Part shown: positions 11,661 to 21,807 of the stretch, one piece after another | Position numbering within the stretch: position 1 is the first letter of the stretch | Layout: each line of letters begins with the position of its first letter | The notes under the pieces: generated by a model | Seen by the model: the letters and a program-made list of their open reading frames with translations, nothing else | Database searches by the model: none | Told to the model about the DNA's origin: nothing | Made by a program: the position numbers and the translations under genes | DNA from: Oryzomicrobium sp. | Lineage (GTDB): Bacteria; Pseudomonadota; Gammaproteobacteria; Burkholderiales; Rhodocyclaceae | DNA length: 64,000 nt | NCBI RefSeq assembly: GCF_021287045.1 | Contig: NZ_JAJTBG010000002.1 | Span: forward strand, 62,001 to 126,000 | Direction: 5' to 3'

Positions 11661-13679
11661 TCAGGCCGCCTCGAAATCCACCAGTTCGGCGCCGTCGCTG
11701 ACCTGGTCGCCGGCGGCGTAGCGGAAGGCCTTCACCACCCCGGCCTTGGGGGCGGTAATGGTGTGCTCCATCTTCATCGCCTCCAGGATCAGCAGCGGCG
11801 CGCCGGCCTCGACCTTCTGCCCCGGCGTGGCGATGAGGGCCACCACCTTGCCCGGCATGGGGGCGGTCAGGCCGCCGCCCTGATGGCCACCGGCCTCCAC
11901 CTTGTGTAGGGGGTCGTGGCGCTCCAGGATGAAAGTGCTGCCGTTGAGGAAGACGTGGCGCCGTTCGCTCTGGGTGTCATTAACCGCCACCACGCTGGCG
12001 AGCAGGCGCCGGTCGTCCAGTTCCACCGCCAGGCGGTCGCCACCCAGGCACCGACCCCGGGCCAGCACCGGGGCCTCGCCGGCCAGGGCGAGGGTCCAGC
12101 TGTCGTTGCCGTAGGCCACCTCCACGGTGATTTCGGTGTCGTTGCCCGCCGACTTCCAGGTGAGGGTACGCCGGCCGGTCAGGTTCATGCGCCAGCCGTC
12201 CCGGCTCGCCCAGGGGGACCAGGGGTCGGCGCTGGTGCTCGCCGCCTGCTCGGCCTGGGCCTGTTCGCGTAGCAGCTCGGCCACCGAGGCCACTTGCAAG
12301 GCCAGAGCCGGCAACGGGGCGTCGCCCGGGAACAGGTAGTCGCGCTGGCGCTCGATCAGGCCGGTGTCCAGGTCGGCCCCGGCGAAGGCCGGGCAGGCCA
12401 CCAAGCGGGAGAGGAAGGGAATGTTGCTGGTCACCCCGACCACCCGGTAGTCGGCCAGGGCCTGGCGCATGCGCGCCAGGGCGGCGTCCCGGTTCTCGTC
12501 CCAGACGATCAGCTTGGCCACCATCGGGTCGTAGTGGGGGGTGATCTCGTCGCCCTCTTCCACCCCGGTATCGACGCGCACGTAGAGGCTTTCCGCCGGC
12601 GGCGCGAGGCGCAGCAGGCGGCCGGTGGAGGGCAGGAAGCCCCGGTCGGCGTCCTCGGCGTAGATGCGCGCTTCCAGGGCGTGGCCGTGGATCGCCAGGT
12701 CAGCCTGCTTGAGGGGCAGGGGTTCGCCGGAGGCGACGCGCAGCTGCCACTCCACCAGGTCCTGGCCGGTGATCATTTCGGTGACCGGGTGCTCCACCTG
12801 GAGGCGGGTGTTCATCTCCATGAAGTAGAACGAGCCGTCCTGGTTGGCGATGAATTCCACCGTGCCGGCGCCGACGTAGCCCACGGCCTGGGCGGCGGCC
12901 ACGGCGGCCTCGCCCATCTGGCGGCGGCGCTCCGGGGTCATGCCCGGGGCGGGGGCCTCTTCCAGCACCTTCTGGTGGCGGCGCTGCACCGAGCAGTCGC
13001 GCTCGAACAGGTACACGCAGTTGCCGTGGGTATCGCCGAACACCTGGATTTCGATGTGGCGCGGCCGGGTGATGTACTTCTCGACCAGCACATGGTCGTT
13101 GCCGAAGGAGGAGCTGGCTTCGCGCTTGCACGAGGCCAGGGCGGCGATGAAGTCCTCGCCCTTTTCCACCAGGCGCATACCCTTGCCGCCGCCCCCGGCG
13201 GCGGCCTTGATCAGCACCGGGTAGCCGATGGCGTCGGCCTGGGCCTTGAGGAAATCCGGCTCCTGGTTGTCGCCGTGGTAGCCCGGGGTGAGGGGCACGG
13301 CGGCCTTTTCCATGAGGGCCTTGGCGGCGGACTTGCTGCCCATGGCGCGGATGCTGGCGGCCGGCGGGCCGATGAACACCACCCCGGCGGCGGCGCAGGC
13401 GTCGGCGAACTCGGCGTTCTCGGAGAGAAAGCCGTAGCCCGGGTGGATGGCCTGGGCGCCGGTGGCCCGGGCCGCGGCCAGGATCTTGTCCGCCACCAGG
13501 TAGGATTCCCGGGCGGCGGCGGGGCCGATGCACACGGCCTCGTCGGCCAGGCGCACGTGGCGGGCGCCGGCGTCGGCCTCGGAATAGACGGCGACGGTGC
13601 GCACGCCGAGACGGCGGGCGGTCTTGATAACGCGGCAGGCGATCTCGCCGCGGTTGGCAATCAGAATCTTGCTGAACAT
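11661..13679 (-). CDS. liuD: 3-methylcrotonyl-CoA carboxylase, biotin-carrying alpha subunit
   Basis: A 672-residue biotin carboxylase/BCCP fusion. The start is set at ATG 13679 (MFSKILIANRGEIACRV), preceded by AAGGGGG. In order: biotin carboxylase ATP-grasp domain (about 1-445, with the glycine-rich KAAAGGGGKGM loop and MNTRLQVEHPVTE), a linker/BT-like region, and a C-terminal biotinyl domain with the biotinylation motif EAMKMEH. It pairs with the carboxyltransferase from liuB to carboxylate 3-methylcrotonyl-CoA, using bicarbonate and ATP. Pairing with that particular beta subunit and the surrounding liu genes separate it from propionyl- or acetyl-CoA carboxylase. Confidence 0.94.
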   Translation of the reverse strand: MFSKILIANRGEIACRVIKTARRLGVRTVAVYSEADAGARHVRLADEAVCIGPAAARESYLVADKILAAARATGAQAIHPGYGFLSENAEFADACAAAGVVFIGPPAASIRAMGSKSAAKALMEKAAVPLTPGYHGDNQEPDFLKAQADAIGYPVLIKAAAGGGGKGMRLVEKGEDFIAALASCKREASSSFGNDHVLVEKYITRPRHIEIQVFGDTHGNCVYLFERDCSVQRRHQKVLEEAPAPGMTPERRRQMGEAAVAAAQAVGYVGAGTVEFIANQDGSFYFMEMNTRLQVEHPVTEMITGQDLVEWQLRVASGEPLPLKQADLAIHGHALEARIYAEDADRGFLPSTGRLLRLAPPAESLYVRVDTGVEEGDEITPHYDPMVAKLIVWDENRDAALARMRQALADYRVVGVTSNIPFLSRLVACPAFAGADLDTGLIERQRDYLFPGDAPLPALALQVASVAELLREQAQAEQAASTSADPWSPWASRDGWRMNLTGRRTLTWKSAGNDTEITVEVAYGNDSWTLALAGEAPVLARGRCLGGDRLAVELDDRRLLASVVAVNDTQSERRHVFLNGSTFILERHDPLHKVEAGGHQGGGLTAPMPGKVVALIATPGQKVEAGAPLLILEAMKMEHTITAPKAGVVKAFRYAAGDQVSDGAELVDFEAA

Positions 13680-13752
13680 GTGTCCCCCTTGCGGAGCAGG
13701 CCGGCAGCCCACGCGGGCGCCGGCCCTCCGGGCGAAATGGTGCGGAGTGGCG

Positions 13753-14544
13753 TTAGGCGATCCAAGCGGGTTTGCGTTTTTCGAGGAAGGCGCCGATGCC
13801 CTCCCGGCCTTCGTCCGAGGCCCGCACCCGGGTGATGCGCTGGGCGGTGTCCTCGATCACGGCCGCGTCGATGGCCCGGTCGGCCACGGCGGCGATCAGG
13901 GCCTTGCACTCGGCCTGGGCGTTGGGGCCGTTGTTGAGCAGGGCCTCCACCACCTCGCCGACGGCGTCGTCCAGGGCCGCCTCGTCGGGCACGATCTCGT
14001 GCACCAGGCCGAGGCGGTAGGCCTCGGAGGCGGAGAAGCGCTCGGCGCTGAGCATGTAGCGGCGCGCCGCCCGGGTGCCCAGGGCCTGGATGACGTAGGG
14101 GCTGATGACCGCCGGGATCAGGCCGAGCTTGACCTCGGTCAGGGCGAACTGGGCGTCGAAGGTGGCGATGGCCACGTCGCAGGCCGACACCAGGCCGACG
14201 CCGCCGCCGTAGGCCGGGCCCTGGACCCGGGCCACGGTGGGCTTGGCCAGTTCGTTGAGGGTGCGCAGCAGTTCGGCCAGGTTGCGGGCGTCGCGCAGGT
14301 TCTCTTCCGGGCTGTAGCCGGCGGCGCGTTGCATCCAGTTGAGGTCGGCCCCGGCGCAGAAGCTCTTGCCGGTGGAGGAGAGCACCACCACGCGCACGGC
14401 GGGGTTGGCTTCCAGTTCTTTCAGGCCGGCGGTGATCTCGGCGATCAGGGTTTCGTCGAAGGCGTTGTGCCGGTCGCCCCGGTTGAGGGTGAGGATGCCG
14501 ACGGGGCCGTCGACTTCGAGCAGGATGGCGTTGTAGGTGGTCAT
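13753..14544 (-). CDS. liuC: 3-methylglutaconyl-CoA hydratase (enoyl-CoA hydratase family)
   Basis: A 263-residue crotonase-fold enzyme. The oxyanion-hole segments are SFCAGADLNWM and GPAYGGGVGLVSACD, and the substrate-binding EVKLGLIPAVISPYV follows. Its place between the two subunits of methylcrotonyl-CoA carboxylase, with HMG-CoA lyase downstream, assigns it as the hydratase that makes HMG-CoA from 3-methylglutaconyl-CoA. On sequence alone it could be any short-chain enoyl-CoA hydratase. Confidence 0.9.
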   Translation of the reverse strand: MTTYNAILLEVDGPVGILTLNRGDRHNAFDETLIAEITAGLKELEANPAVRVVVLSSTGKSFCAGADLNWMQRAAGYSPEENLRDARNLAELLRTLNELAKPTVARVQGPAYGGGVGLVSACDVAIATFDAQFALTEVKLGLIPAVISPYVIQALGTRAARRYMLSAERFSASEAYRLGLVHEIVPDEAALDDAVGEVVEALLNNGPNAQAECKALIAAVADRAIDAAVIEDTAQRITRVRASDEGREGIGAFLEKRKPAWIA

Positions 14545-14563
14545 GGTCGTATCCGTGCGGGGG

Positions 14564-16186
<1,623 letters not shown>

Positions 16187-16263
16187 GGCGTCACTCGCGG
16201 TGCGTCGGGAGATGCGCTGCTGGGTTGGATTGGATTCGGGATGAAACCGCGGCCGGAAGGCCG

Positions 16264-16872
16264 TCAGAAACCGCCTGGGCCCGCCGCCAGCCAACGTTCG
16301 AGCTGGGGCAGCCGGTCGGCGCCGAGGAAAGGTTCGCCGTCCACGACGATGTAGGGCGACCCGCACACGCCGCGCGCCAGGGCCGCCTCGACTTCCTGCT
16401 TGAGACGGTCCTTGAGGGCCGGGGTGGCCAGGGCCGCTTCCAGGGCGGCGGGGTCGAACCCCTGGGCGGCGGCAATGGCCAGCACGGTGGCCGGGTCGGA
16501 AATGTCCCGGTCATCCACGAACAGGGCGCGAAACAGGGCCCGGCCGAAGTCGCGGGCCCGTGCTTGATCCCGATCCCAGGCCCAGTAGAAAGCCCGGGCG
16601 GCAACCTGGGTGGCGAGCGGAAAGCGGCTCGGCTGGCGGTAGGGTAGCCCCATGAAGCGTGCCGACCGGGCGAAGTCGCGCAGCACGTACTGGCCCTTGA
16701 TGGGCGCCTGGGTCAGAGGCACGGCGCCGGTCTTCTGGAAGATCACTCCGAGCAGTACCGGATGCCAGGCCACGCTGCGACCGTGGCGGGCCGCCAGGTC
16801 GTCGATCCGTTCCGCCGCCAGGTAGCCGTAGGGCGAGGAAAAATCGAAGTAGAAGTCCAGGGGCGCGGTCAT
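16264..16872 (-). CDS. DsbA-like 2-hydroxychromene-2-carboxylate isomerase family protein
   Basis: A 202-residue kappa-GST/DsbA-fold protein with a strong GGAGGG ribosome site at ATG 16872. [15 protein letters not shown] at the N-terminus has the conserved serine of HCCA isomerases in place of a CxxC pair. [16 protein letters not shown], a helical insertion and the C-terminal [21 protein letters not shown] follow. In this family the enzyme isomerises glutathione-activated substrates in naphthalene-type pathways, but distant members occur in fatty-acid and branched-chain operons with no known role. It sits inside the liu operon just upstream of liuB. Confidence 0.85.
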   Translation of the reverse strand: MTAPLDFYFDFSSPYGYLAAERIDDLAARHGRSVAWHPVLLGVIFQKTGAVPLTQAPIKGQYVLRDFARSARFMGLPYRQPSRFPLATQVAARAFYWAWDRDQARARDFGRALFRALFVDDRDISDPATVLAIAAAQGFDPAALEAALATPALKDRLKQEVEAALARGVCGSPYIVVDGEPFLGADRLPQLERWLAAGPGGF

Positions 16873-17058
16873 GGCGCCCTCCGCGCGGGTTGCGCGCGTC
16901 TGCCGGCGGGCAGGCCGCCGGGCGGGTGGTTGCGATGCATGGGTGTCTCCTCCACGTTCTCGTCTCCCCGGAGCCGCCGGGCGGCTCCCTGTGATTGAAA
17001 TCCGGCGCCCCCGGTTTTATTTAGGTGGCGGAGCGCCGGACGGCGTTGCTTGCGGCGG

Positions 17059-18057
17059 CTACACGCGGCGGCCTCCCAGGACGCCGGTGGTGAACATCAC
17101 GCCGACGATGGTCAGGGCGCCGCCCAGGTAGGCGGCGGTGGACAGCCGCTCGCCGAGCAGCCAGGCCCCCTGCAACACGGCGAACAGGGGGACCAGGTTG
17201 ATGAAGGCCGCGGTACGCGCCGGCCCCACCCGCTGCACACCGTCGGCGTACCAGGTGAAGGACAGGGCGGTGCCGAGCAGGCCGAGGAAGAGGATCGCCG
17301 ACCAGGCGGTCGGGCTGTAGTCGGGCACGCCCAGGTCGCCGTTGACGGCGGCGGCGGCGCCGAGCATGGCGCAGCCGATCAGGCTGGCGTAGGCGGTGGC
17401 GGCCAGGGCGCTCATGGTGGCGGTGGCGCGCCGGCCGATGAAGGTGTAGATGGCCCAGAAGACGACGCAGCCGAGGATGAGCACCTCGCCCAGGCCGATG
17501 GCACCGGCGAACAGGCGGGTGGGGTGGCCGTTGGCGATCACCAGCAGGCAGCCGGCCATGGCCAGGACGATGCCCAGGGCCTTGCGCGGGGTCATCCGGT
17601 CGCCGAAGAACAACCAGGCGGACAGGGCCACCACGGCGGGGTTGAGGGCCACCACCAGGGCGCCCCGGCCGGCGGCGATGTGCTTGAGGCCGAACAGGAA
17701 GCAGAAGTTGTAGAGGGCGATGCCGGACAGGGCGAGCAGGGTGACGGTCAGCCACTCCTGGCGCGACAGTTTGGGCAGGCCGCCTTCGCTGACCACGGCC
17801 ACGGCGGCCAGGGCCAGGCCGGCGGTGAGGAAGCGCCAGAAGGCGGCGGCCAGGGGCGGGACTTCCTGGACGACGACGCGGCCGGCGATCCAGGTACCGC
17901 CCCAGAAGAACATGGTGACGACGAGCTTGGCCAGGATGGCCGGGGTGAGCCGAGTGCTACCGGCGGTGGCGGTCGGGGAATTCAAGACGGGGGCTTTCGC
18001 GGGACGGACGGGAGGACGGCCGGCGCCCGCCATGCCGCGCACCGCAAGGTGCGCCAT
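17059..18057 (-). CDS. EamA/DMT-superfamily membrane transporter
   Basis: An inner-membrane protein of about 330 residues with ten predicted transmembrane helices in two EamA repeats. The first repeat starts at LAKLVVTMFFWGGTWIAGR; the second includes GEVLILGCVVFWAIYTFIGRRA. The reading frame extends to 18141, but that would overlap the thiolase. I chose ATG 18057; ATG 18033 and a TTG near 17985 are alternatives, and none has a good ribosome site. A hairpin (arms GCGCACC and GGTGCGC, 18037-18054) covers the start region. DMT proteins export amino acids or metabolites; the substrate here is unknown. It is embedded in the liu operon. Confidence 0.82.
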   Translation of the reverse strand: MAHLAVRGMAGAGRPPVRPAKAPVLNSPTATAGSTRLTPAILAKLVVTMFFWGGTWIAGRVVVQEVPPLAAAFWRFLTAGLALAAVAVVSEGGLPKLSRQEWLTVTLLALSGIALYNFCFLFGLKHIAAGRGALVVALNPAVVALSAWLFFGDRMTPRKALGIVLAMAGCLLVIANGHPTRLFAGAIGLGEVLILGCVVFWAIYTFIGRRATATMSALAATAYASLIGCAMLGAAAAVNGDLGVPDYSPTAWSAILFLGLLGTALSFTWYADGVQRVGPARTAAFINLVPLFAVLQGAWLLGERLSTAAYLGGALTIVGVMFTTGVLGGRRV

Positions 18058-18082
18058 GGGGAGTGCGCCGGCCGTCCGCACG

Positions 18083-19264
18083 TTACAGCATCTCCACGCC
18101 GACAGCCACGGCCTCGCCGCCGCCGATGCACAGGGAAGCAACGCCCTTTTTCTTGCCGTACTGCTTGAGGGCGCCGAGCAGGGTCACCAGGATGCGGGCG
18201 CCGGACGCGCCGATCGGGTGGCCCAGGGCGCAGGCGCCACCGTGCACGTTGACCTTGGCCGGATCGAGCTTGAGGTCGTGGATGGCTGCCATGGTGACCA
18301 CGGCGAAGGCTTCGTTGATTTCCCACAGGTCCACGTCGGCAGCATTCCAGCCCGCCTTCTTCAGGAATTTCTCGATGGCGAAGACCGGGGCGGTGGTGAA
18401 CAGGTTGGGTTCCTGGGCGTGGGTGGTGTGGCCGACGATCTTGGCCAGGGGGGTGAGGCCCAGGGCCTTGGCCTTGGATTCCTTCATCAGCACCAGGGCG
18501 GCGGCGCCGTCGGAGATGGAGGAGGAGTTGGCGGCGGTGACGGTGCCGTCCTTCTTGAAGGCGGGCTTCAGGGCGGGGATCTTGTCGATCTGGGCCTTCA
18601 GCGGCTGCTCGTCCTGGTCCACCACCACGTCGCCCTTCTTGCCGGCGATGGTGACGGGGGCGATTTCCCACTTGAACTTGCCTTCCTTGATGGCGGCCTG
18701 GGCCCGGGTGGTGGAGGTGATGGCGAACTCGTCCTGGGCGGCCCGGGTGAAGCCGTAGGACTCGGCGCATTCCTCGGCGAAGGTGCCCATCAGGCGGCCC
18801 TTCTGGTAGGCGTCTTCCAGGCCGTCGAAGAACATGTGATCGAGCAGCTGGCCGTGGCCGAGGCGATAGCCGCCGCGGGCCTTGGGCAGCAGGTAGGGGG
18901 CGTTGGACATCGACTCCTGGCCGCCGGCGACGCCGATCTCGTAGGAGCCGGCGAGCAGGCCGTCGTGCACCATCATCACCGCCTTGAGGGCGGAGCCGCA
19001 CACCTTGTGGATGGTGGTGCAGCCGGCGGCCAGGGACAGGCCGGCGCCCAAGGCGGCCTGGCGGGCCGGGGCCTGGCCGACGCCGGCTTGCAGCACGTTG
19101 CCGAACACCACCTCTTCCACCTGCTCCGGCTTGATGCCGGCCCGCTCCACGGCGGCCTTGATGGCCGTGGCGCCGAGCTGGGGCGCGGTCAGGCTGTTGA
19201 AGTCGCCCTGGAAGCCCCCCATGGGGGTGCGGGCGACAGAAACGATGACGATGGGGTCAGACAT
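18083..19264 (-). CDS. Acetyl-CoA C-acetyltransferase (thiolase)
   Basis: A 393-residue degradative/biosynthetic thiolase. The acyl-accepting nucleophile is Cys89 (HKVCGSALKAV), the active-site loop NVHGGACALGHPIGASGAR carries the catalytic His, and the second Cys is in the C-terminal CIGGGEAVAVG. An AGGAGAG ribosome site precedes ATG 19264. In the liu operon it would split acetoacetyl-CoA formed from the acetoacetate released by LiuE, feeding acetyl-CoA to central metabolism. In reverse it could supply acetoacetyl-CoA for PHA made by the nearby phaC. No adjacent phaB is seen. Confidence 0.94.
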   Translation of the reverse strand: MSDPIVIVSVARTPMGGFQGDFNSLTAPQLGATAIKAAVERAGIKPEQVEEVVFGNVLQAGVGQAPARQAALGAGLSLAAGCTTIHKVCGSALKAVMMVHDGLLAGSYEIGVAGGQESMSNAPYLLPKARGGYRLGHGQLLDHMFFDGLEDAYQKGRLMGTFAEECAESYGFTRAAQDEFAITSTTRAQAAIKEGKFKWEIAPVTIAGKKGDVVVDQDEQPLKAQIDKIPALKPAFKKDGTVTAANSSSISDGAAALVLMKESKAKALGLTPLAKIVGHTTHAQEPNLFTTAPVFAIEKFLKKAGWNAADVDLWEINEAFAVVTMAAIHDLKLDPAKVNVHGGACALGHPIGASGARILVTLLGALKQYGKKKGVASLCIGGGEAVAVGVEML

Positions 19265-19325
19265 GGTGCTCTCCTAGGTTGAAATGCTCCGGCCCGGGCG
19301 CCGCGAGGCCCCCGGGCGGATTCGG

Positions 19326-20498
19326 TCATGCAGTCTCGGCGAACAGCTCCCGGCCGATCAGCATGCGGCGGATCTCGCTGGTACCGGCGCCGATTTCGTA
19401 GAGCTTGGCATCGCGCCACAGGCGGCCGGTGGGATATTCGTTGGTGTAGCCGACGCCGCCCAGGGCCTGGATGGCTTCGCCGGCCATCCAGGTGGCCTTC
19501 TCGGCGGTGTACAGGATCACCCCGGCGGCGTCCTTGCGCAGGCTGCGGGCGTGATCGGCGTTGTCGCAGGCGCGGCCGACGGCGTAGGCGTAGGCCCGGG
19601 CGGCGGACCACACCGAGTACATGTCGGCGACCTTGCCCTGCATCAGCTGGAATTCGCCGATGCTCTGGCCGAACTGTTTACGTTCGTGCAGGTAGGGCAC
19701 TACCGTGTCCATGCAGGCTGCCATGATGCCCAGGGGGCCACCGGACAGCACGGCACGCTCGTAGTCAAGGCCGGACATCAGCACCTTGGTGCCGTTGCCA
19801 ATGCCGCCCAGCACGTTCTCCTCGGGCACTTCGCAGTCGTCGAAGAACAGGGGGAAGGTGTTCGAGCCGCGCATCCCCAGCTTGTCCAGGTGGGTGCCGT
19901 GGCTAAACCCCTTCATGCCCTTTTCGACGATGAAGGCGGTCATGCCCTTGGCGCCGGCGTTGACGTCGGTCTTGGCGTACACCACCAGGGTATCGGCGTC
20001 GCCGCCGTTGGTGATCCACATCTTGGAACCGTTGAGGACGTAGCGGTCGCCCTTCTTCTCGGCCTTGAGCTTCATCGATACCACGTCGGAGCCGGCGTTG
20101 GGCTCGGACATGGCCAGGGCGCCGACGTGGTCGCCGGAGATCAGCTTGGGCAGGTACTTGGCCTTCTGGGCGGCGTTGCCGTTGCGGCGGATCTGGTTGA
20201 CGCACAGATTGGAGTGGGCGCCGTAGGACAGGCCCACCGAGGCGGAGGCGCGAGACAGCTCCTCCATGGCGATGATGTGGGCCAGATAGCCCAGGCCGGT
20301 GCCGCCGTACTCCTCCTCGGCGGTCATGCCGAGCAGGCCCAGGTCGCCGAACTTCTTCCACAGGTCGGCGGGGAATTCGTTGTTGCGGTCGATCTCGGCG
20401 GCCCGGGGGGCGATCTCCTTTTCGGCGAAATCGCGGATCGTGTCGCGCAGCATGTCCAGGGTTTCGCCCAGGCCGAAATCGAGGGAAGGGATGTGCAT
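19326..20498 (-). CDS. liuA: Isovaleryl-CoA dehydrogenase
   Basis: A 390-residue acyl-CoA dehydrogenase. The start is ATG 20498 ([17 protein letters not shown]) with GGAG eight bases upstream; the open frame extends further but without family similarity. FAD-binding [13 protein letters not shown] and the C-terminal [20 protein letters not shown] are present. The catalytic base is the Glu of [17 protein letters not shown], the position used by isovaleryl-CoA dehydrogenases rather than the C-terminal Glu of short/medium-chain enzymes. It oxidises isovaleryl-CoA to 3-methylcrotonyl-CoA and passes electrons to ETF. Confidence 0.95.
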   Translation of the reverse strand: MHIPSLDFGLGETLDMLRDTIRDFAEKEIAPRAAEIDRNNEFPADLWKKFGDLGLLGMTAEEEYGGTGLGYLAHIIAMEELSRASASVGLSYGAHSNLCVNQIRRNGNAAQKAKYLPKLISGDHVGALAMSEPNAGSDVVSMKLKAEKKGDRYVLNGSKMWITNGGDADTLVVYAKTDVNAGAKGMTAFIVEKGMKGFSHGTHLDKLGMRGSNTFPLFFDDCEVPEENVLGGIGNGTKVLMSGLDYERAVLSGGPLGIMAACMDTVVPYLHERKQFGQSIGEFQLMQGKVADMYSVWSAARAYAYAVGRACDNADHARSLRKDAAGVILYTAEKATWMAGEAIQALGGVGYTNEYPTGRLWRDAKLYEIGAGTSEIRRMLIGRELFAETA

Positions 20499-20563
20499 GG
20501 TTTGTCTCCGGATTGTCGTTTTATATGGGGTGCTGCGATCTTGCGATTCCGGCGGCCGGCGCC

Positions 20564-21025
20564 TCAGCGCTCCGGCCGGTTGGCCAGGGCCATGATGGTT
20601 TGTTGCAGGGTGGCGCACAGGGTGGCCTCCCCGTCGTTATAGGCGAACACGTCGGCCCGGGTGACGAGCAGGGTGCGGCCGGCCCGGACCACCTCGCCGT
20701 GGGCCTCGATGTGGTCGCCAGCGGCGGGTGCCATCAGGTTCAGGGTGTAGGACACGGTGAGCACGCTGGCGTCGGCCGGGGTCAGGGTCATGGCGGCGTA
20801 GCCGGCGGCCGAGTCGGCGATGGCGCCCACCACGCCGCCGTGGATGTAGCCGTGCTGCTGGGTCACTTCCTCGCGGTGCTGCAGCTGGATGACGCAGCGC
20901 CCCGCTTCCACTTCGGCCAGGCTGGCGCCCAGGTGGGCCATGGCCTTCTGCCGGGCAAAGCTGGCGCGCACCCGGCCGGCGAACCCGGCGTCGGCGGGAT
21001 AGAAGGGGGTGCGAGGAGCGGACAT
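20564..21025 (-). CDS. PaaI-type hot-dog thioesterase
   Basis: A 153-residue hot-dog-fold acyl-CoA thioesterase. The catalytic segment [21 protein letters not shown] holds the HGG motif and the acidic residue of the PaaI/YdiI branch. It is the first gene of the liu operon: the predicted LiuR-controlled promoter lies 43-71 bp upstream of its ATG. It probably removes stalled acyl-CoA esters and frees CoA during branched-chain catabolism, a role inferred from context. The start ATG 21025 has only a weak ribosome site. Confidence 0.87.
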   Translation of the reverse strand: MSAPRTPFYPADAGFAGRVRASFARQKAMAHLGASLAEVEAGRCVIQLQHREEVTQQHGYIHGGVVGAIADSAAGYAAMTLTPADASVLTVSYTLNLMAPAAGDHIEAHGEVVRAGRTLLVTRADVFAYNDGEATLCATLQQTIMALANRPER

Positions 21026-21067
21026 GGCGGAAGTCTGGTGGCGGATTGGCCGGGGGGCGATGGCGTG

Positions 21068-21096
21068 TTTTTACGTGACGTTGACGTTAACGTCAA
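21068..21096 (-). promoter_or_regulatory. liu operon promoter with LiuR operator
   Basis: The perfect 16-bp palindrome TTGACGTTAACGTCAA (21081-21096) matches the recognised LiuR (MerR-family) operator in proteobacteria. On the minus strand its first half doubles as a -35 box (TTGACG, 21096-21091), followed after exactly 17 bp by TAAAAA (21073-21068) as the -10. The operator therefore covers the -35 and most of the spacer. It lies between liuR and the first gene of the liu operon. Confidence 0.82.
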
Positions 21097-21117
21097 CCAA
21101 GCCGCCGCGCAAAGCGC

Positions 21118-21579
21118 TCAGGCCTTGGCCCGGGCCTGCTCCTGAAGCGCCGGGGCGGACGAAGCGGTCGACGCGCCCGGCGCAGCCACGGCCCCTTCAT
21201 GGCTGGCGAGCATCTGGCGGCACTGGGTTTCGAAGGAATCGATCTCGCCGAGCACCGCCTCGATGTCCTCGCGCTGTTGCAGCAGCGCGGCGCGGCGCCG
21301 TTGCAGCACGTCGAGAAAACGTTCCAGCTGGTGCACCTCGTCACCGCGACCGATGTCGTACATGTCGATCATCTCGCGGATCTCGGCCAGGGAGATGCCC
21401 AGGCGCTTGCCGCGCAGGGCCAGCTTGAGGCGGATGCGGTCGCGCCGCGAATAGACCCGGTTGCGTCCTTCCCGGCTCGGCGCGATCAGACCCTGGTCTT
21501 CGTAGTAGCGGATCGTCCGGGGCGTGATGTCGAACTCCCGGGCGAGCTCGGAGATGGTGTAGGTGCGGGTAGTGGGCAT
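21118..21579 (-). CDS. liuR: MerR-family regulator of branched-chain catabolism
   Basis: A 153-residue MerR-type regulator. The N-terminal winged helix reads YTISELAREFDITPRTIRYYEDQGLI, then RRDRIRLKLALRGKRLGISLAEIREMIDMYD, and a long dimerisation coiled coil (LERFLDVLQRRRAALLQQREDIEAVLGEIDS). The Ala-rich tail has no cysteine pair of metal sensors. The match to LiuR and its position beside the operator and liu operon support the name. It probably acts as a repressor relieved by a branched-chain CoA ester; that is family knowledge. Confidence 0.92.
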   Translation of the reverse strand: MPTTRTYTISELAREFDITPRTIRYYEDQGLIAPSREGRNRVYSRRDRIRLKLALRGKRLGISLAEIREMIDMYDIGRGDEVHQLERFLDVLQRRRAALLQQREDIEAVLGEIDSFETQCRQMLASHEGAVAAPGASTASSAPALQEQARAKA

Positions 21580-21807
21580 GGATTCTGGCGGGCCGGAACA
21601 GGGTGGCGAAGCGGAGCGGCGAAGCGCTGCCTGTGGTCAGGCCCGGGCCTTGAGGGCTATAGTCGAAGAAAAGAGACAACACGGCTCCACAATTCCCGGA
21701 GCATGGACGGAGATACTTCCCGTCCCAGAGGGCAGGACCGCCTGACGGCCGTCCCAATCCCCCAGTGTAGTCAGTTTCCCCAACCTCCATCAATTCACGG
21801 ACGTTTC

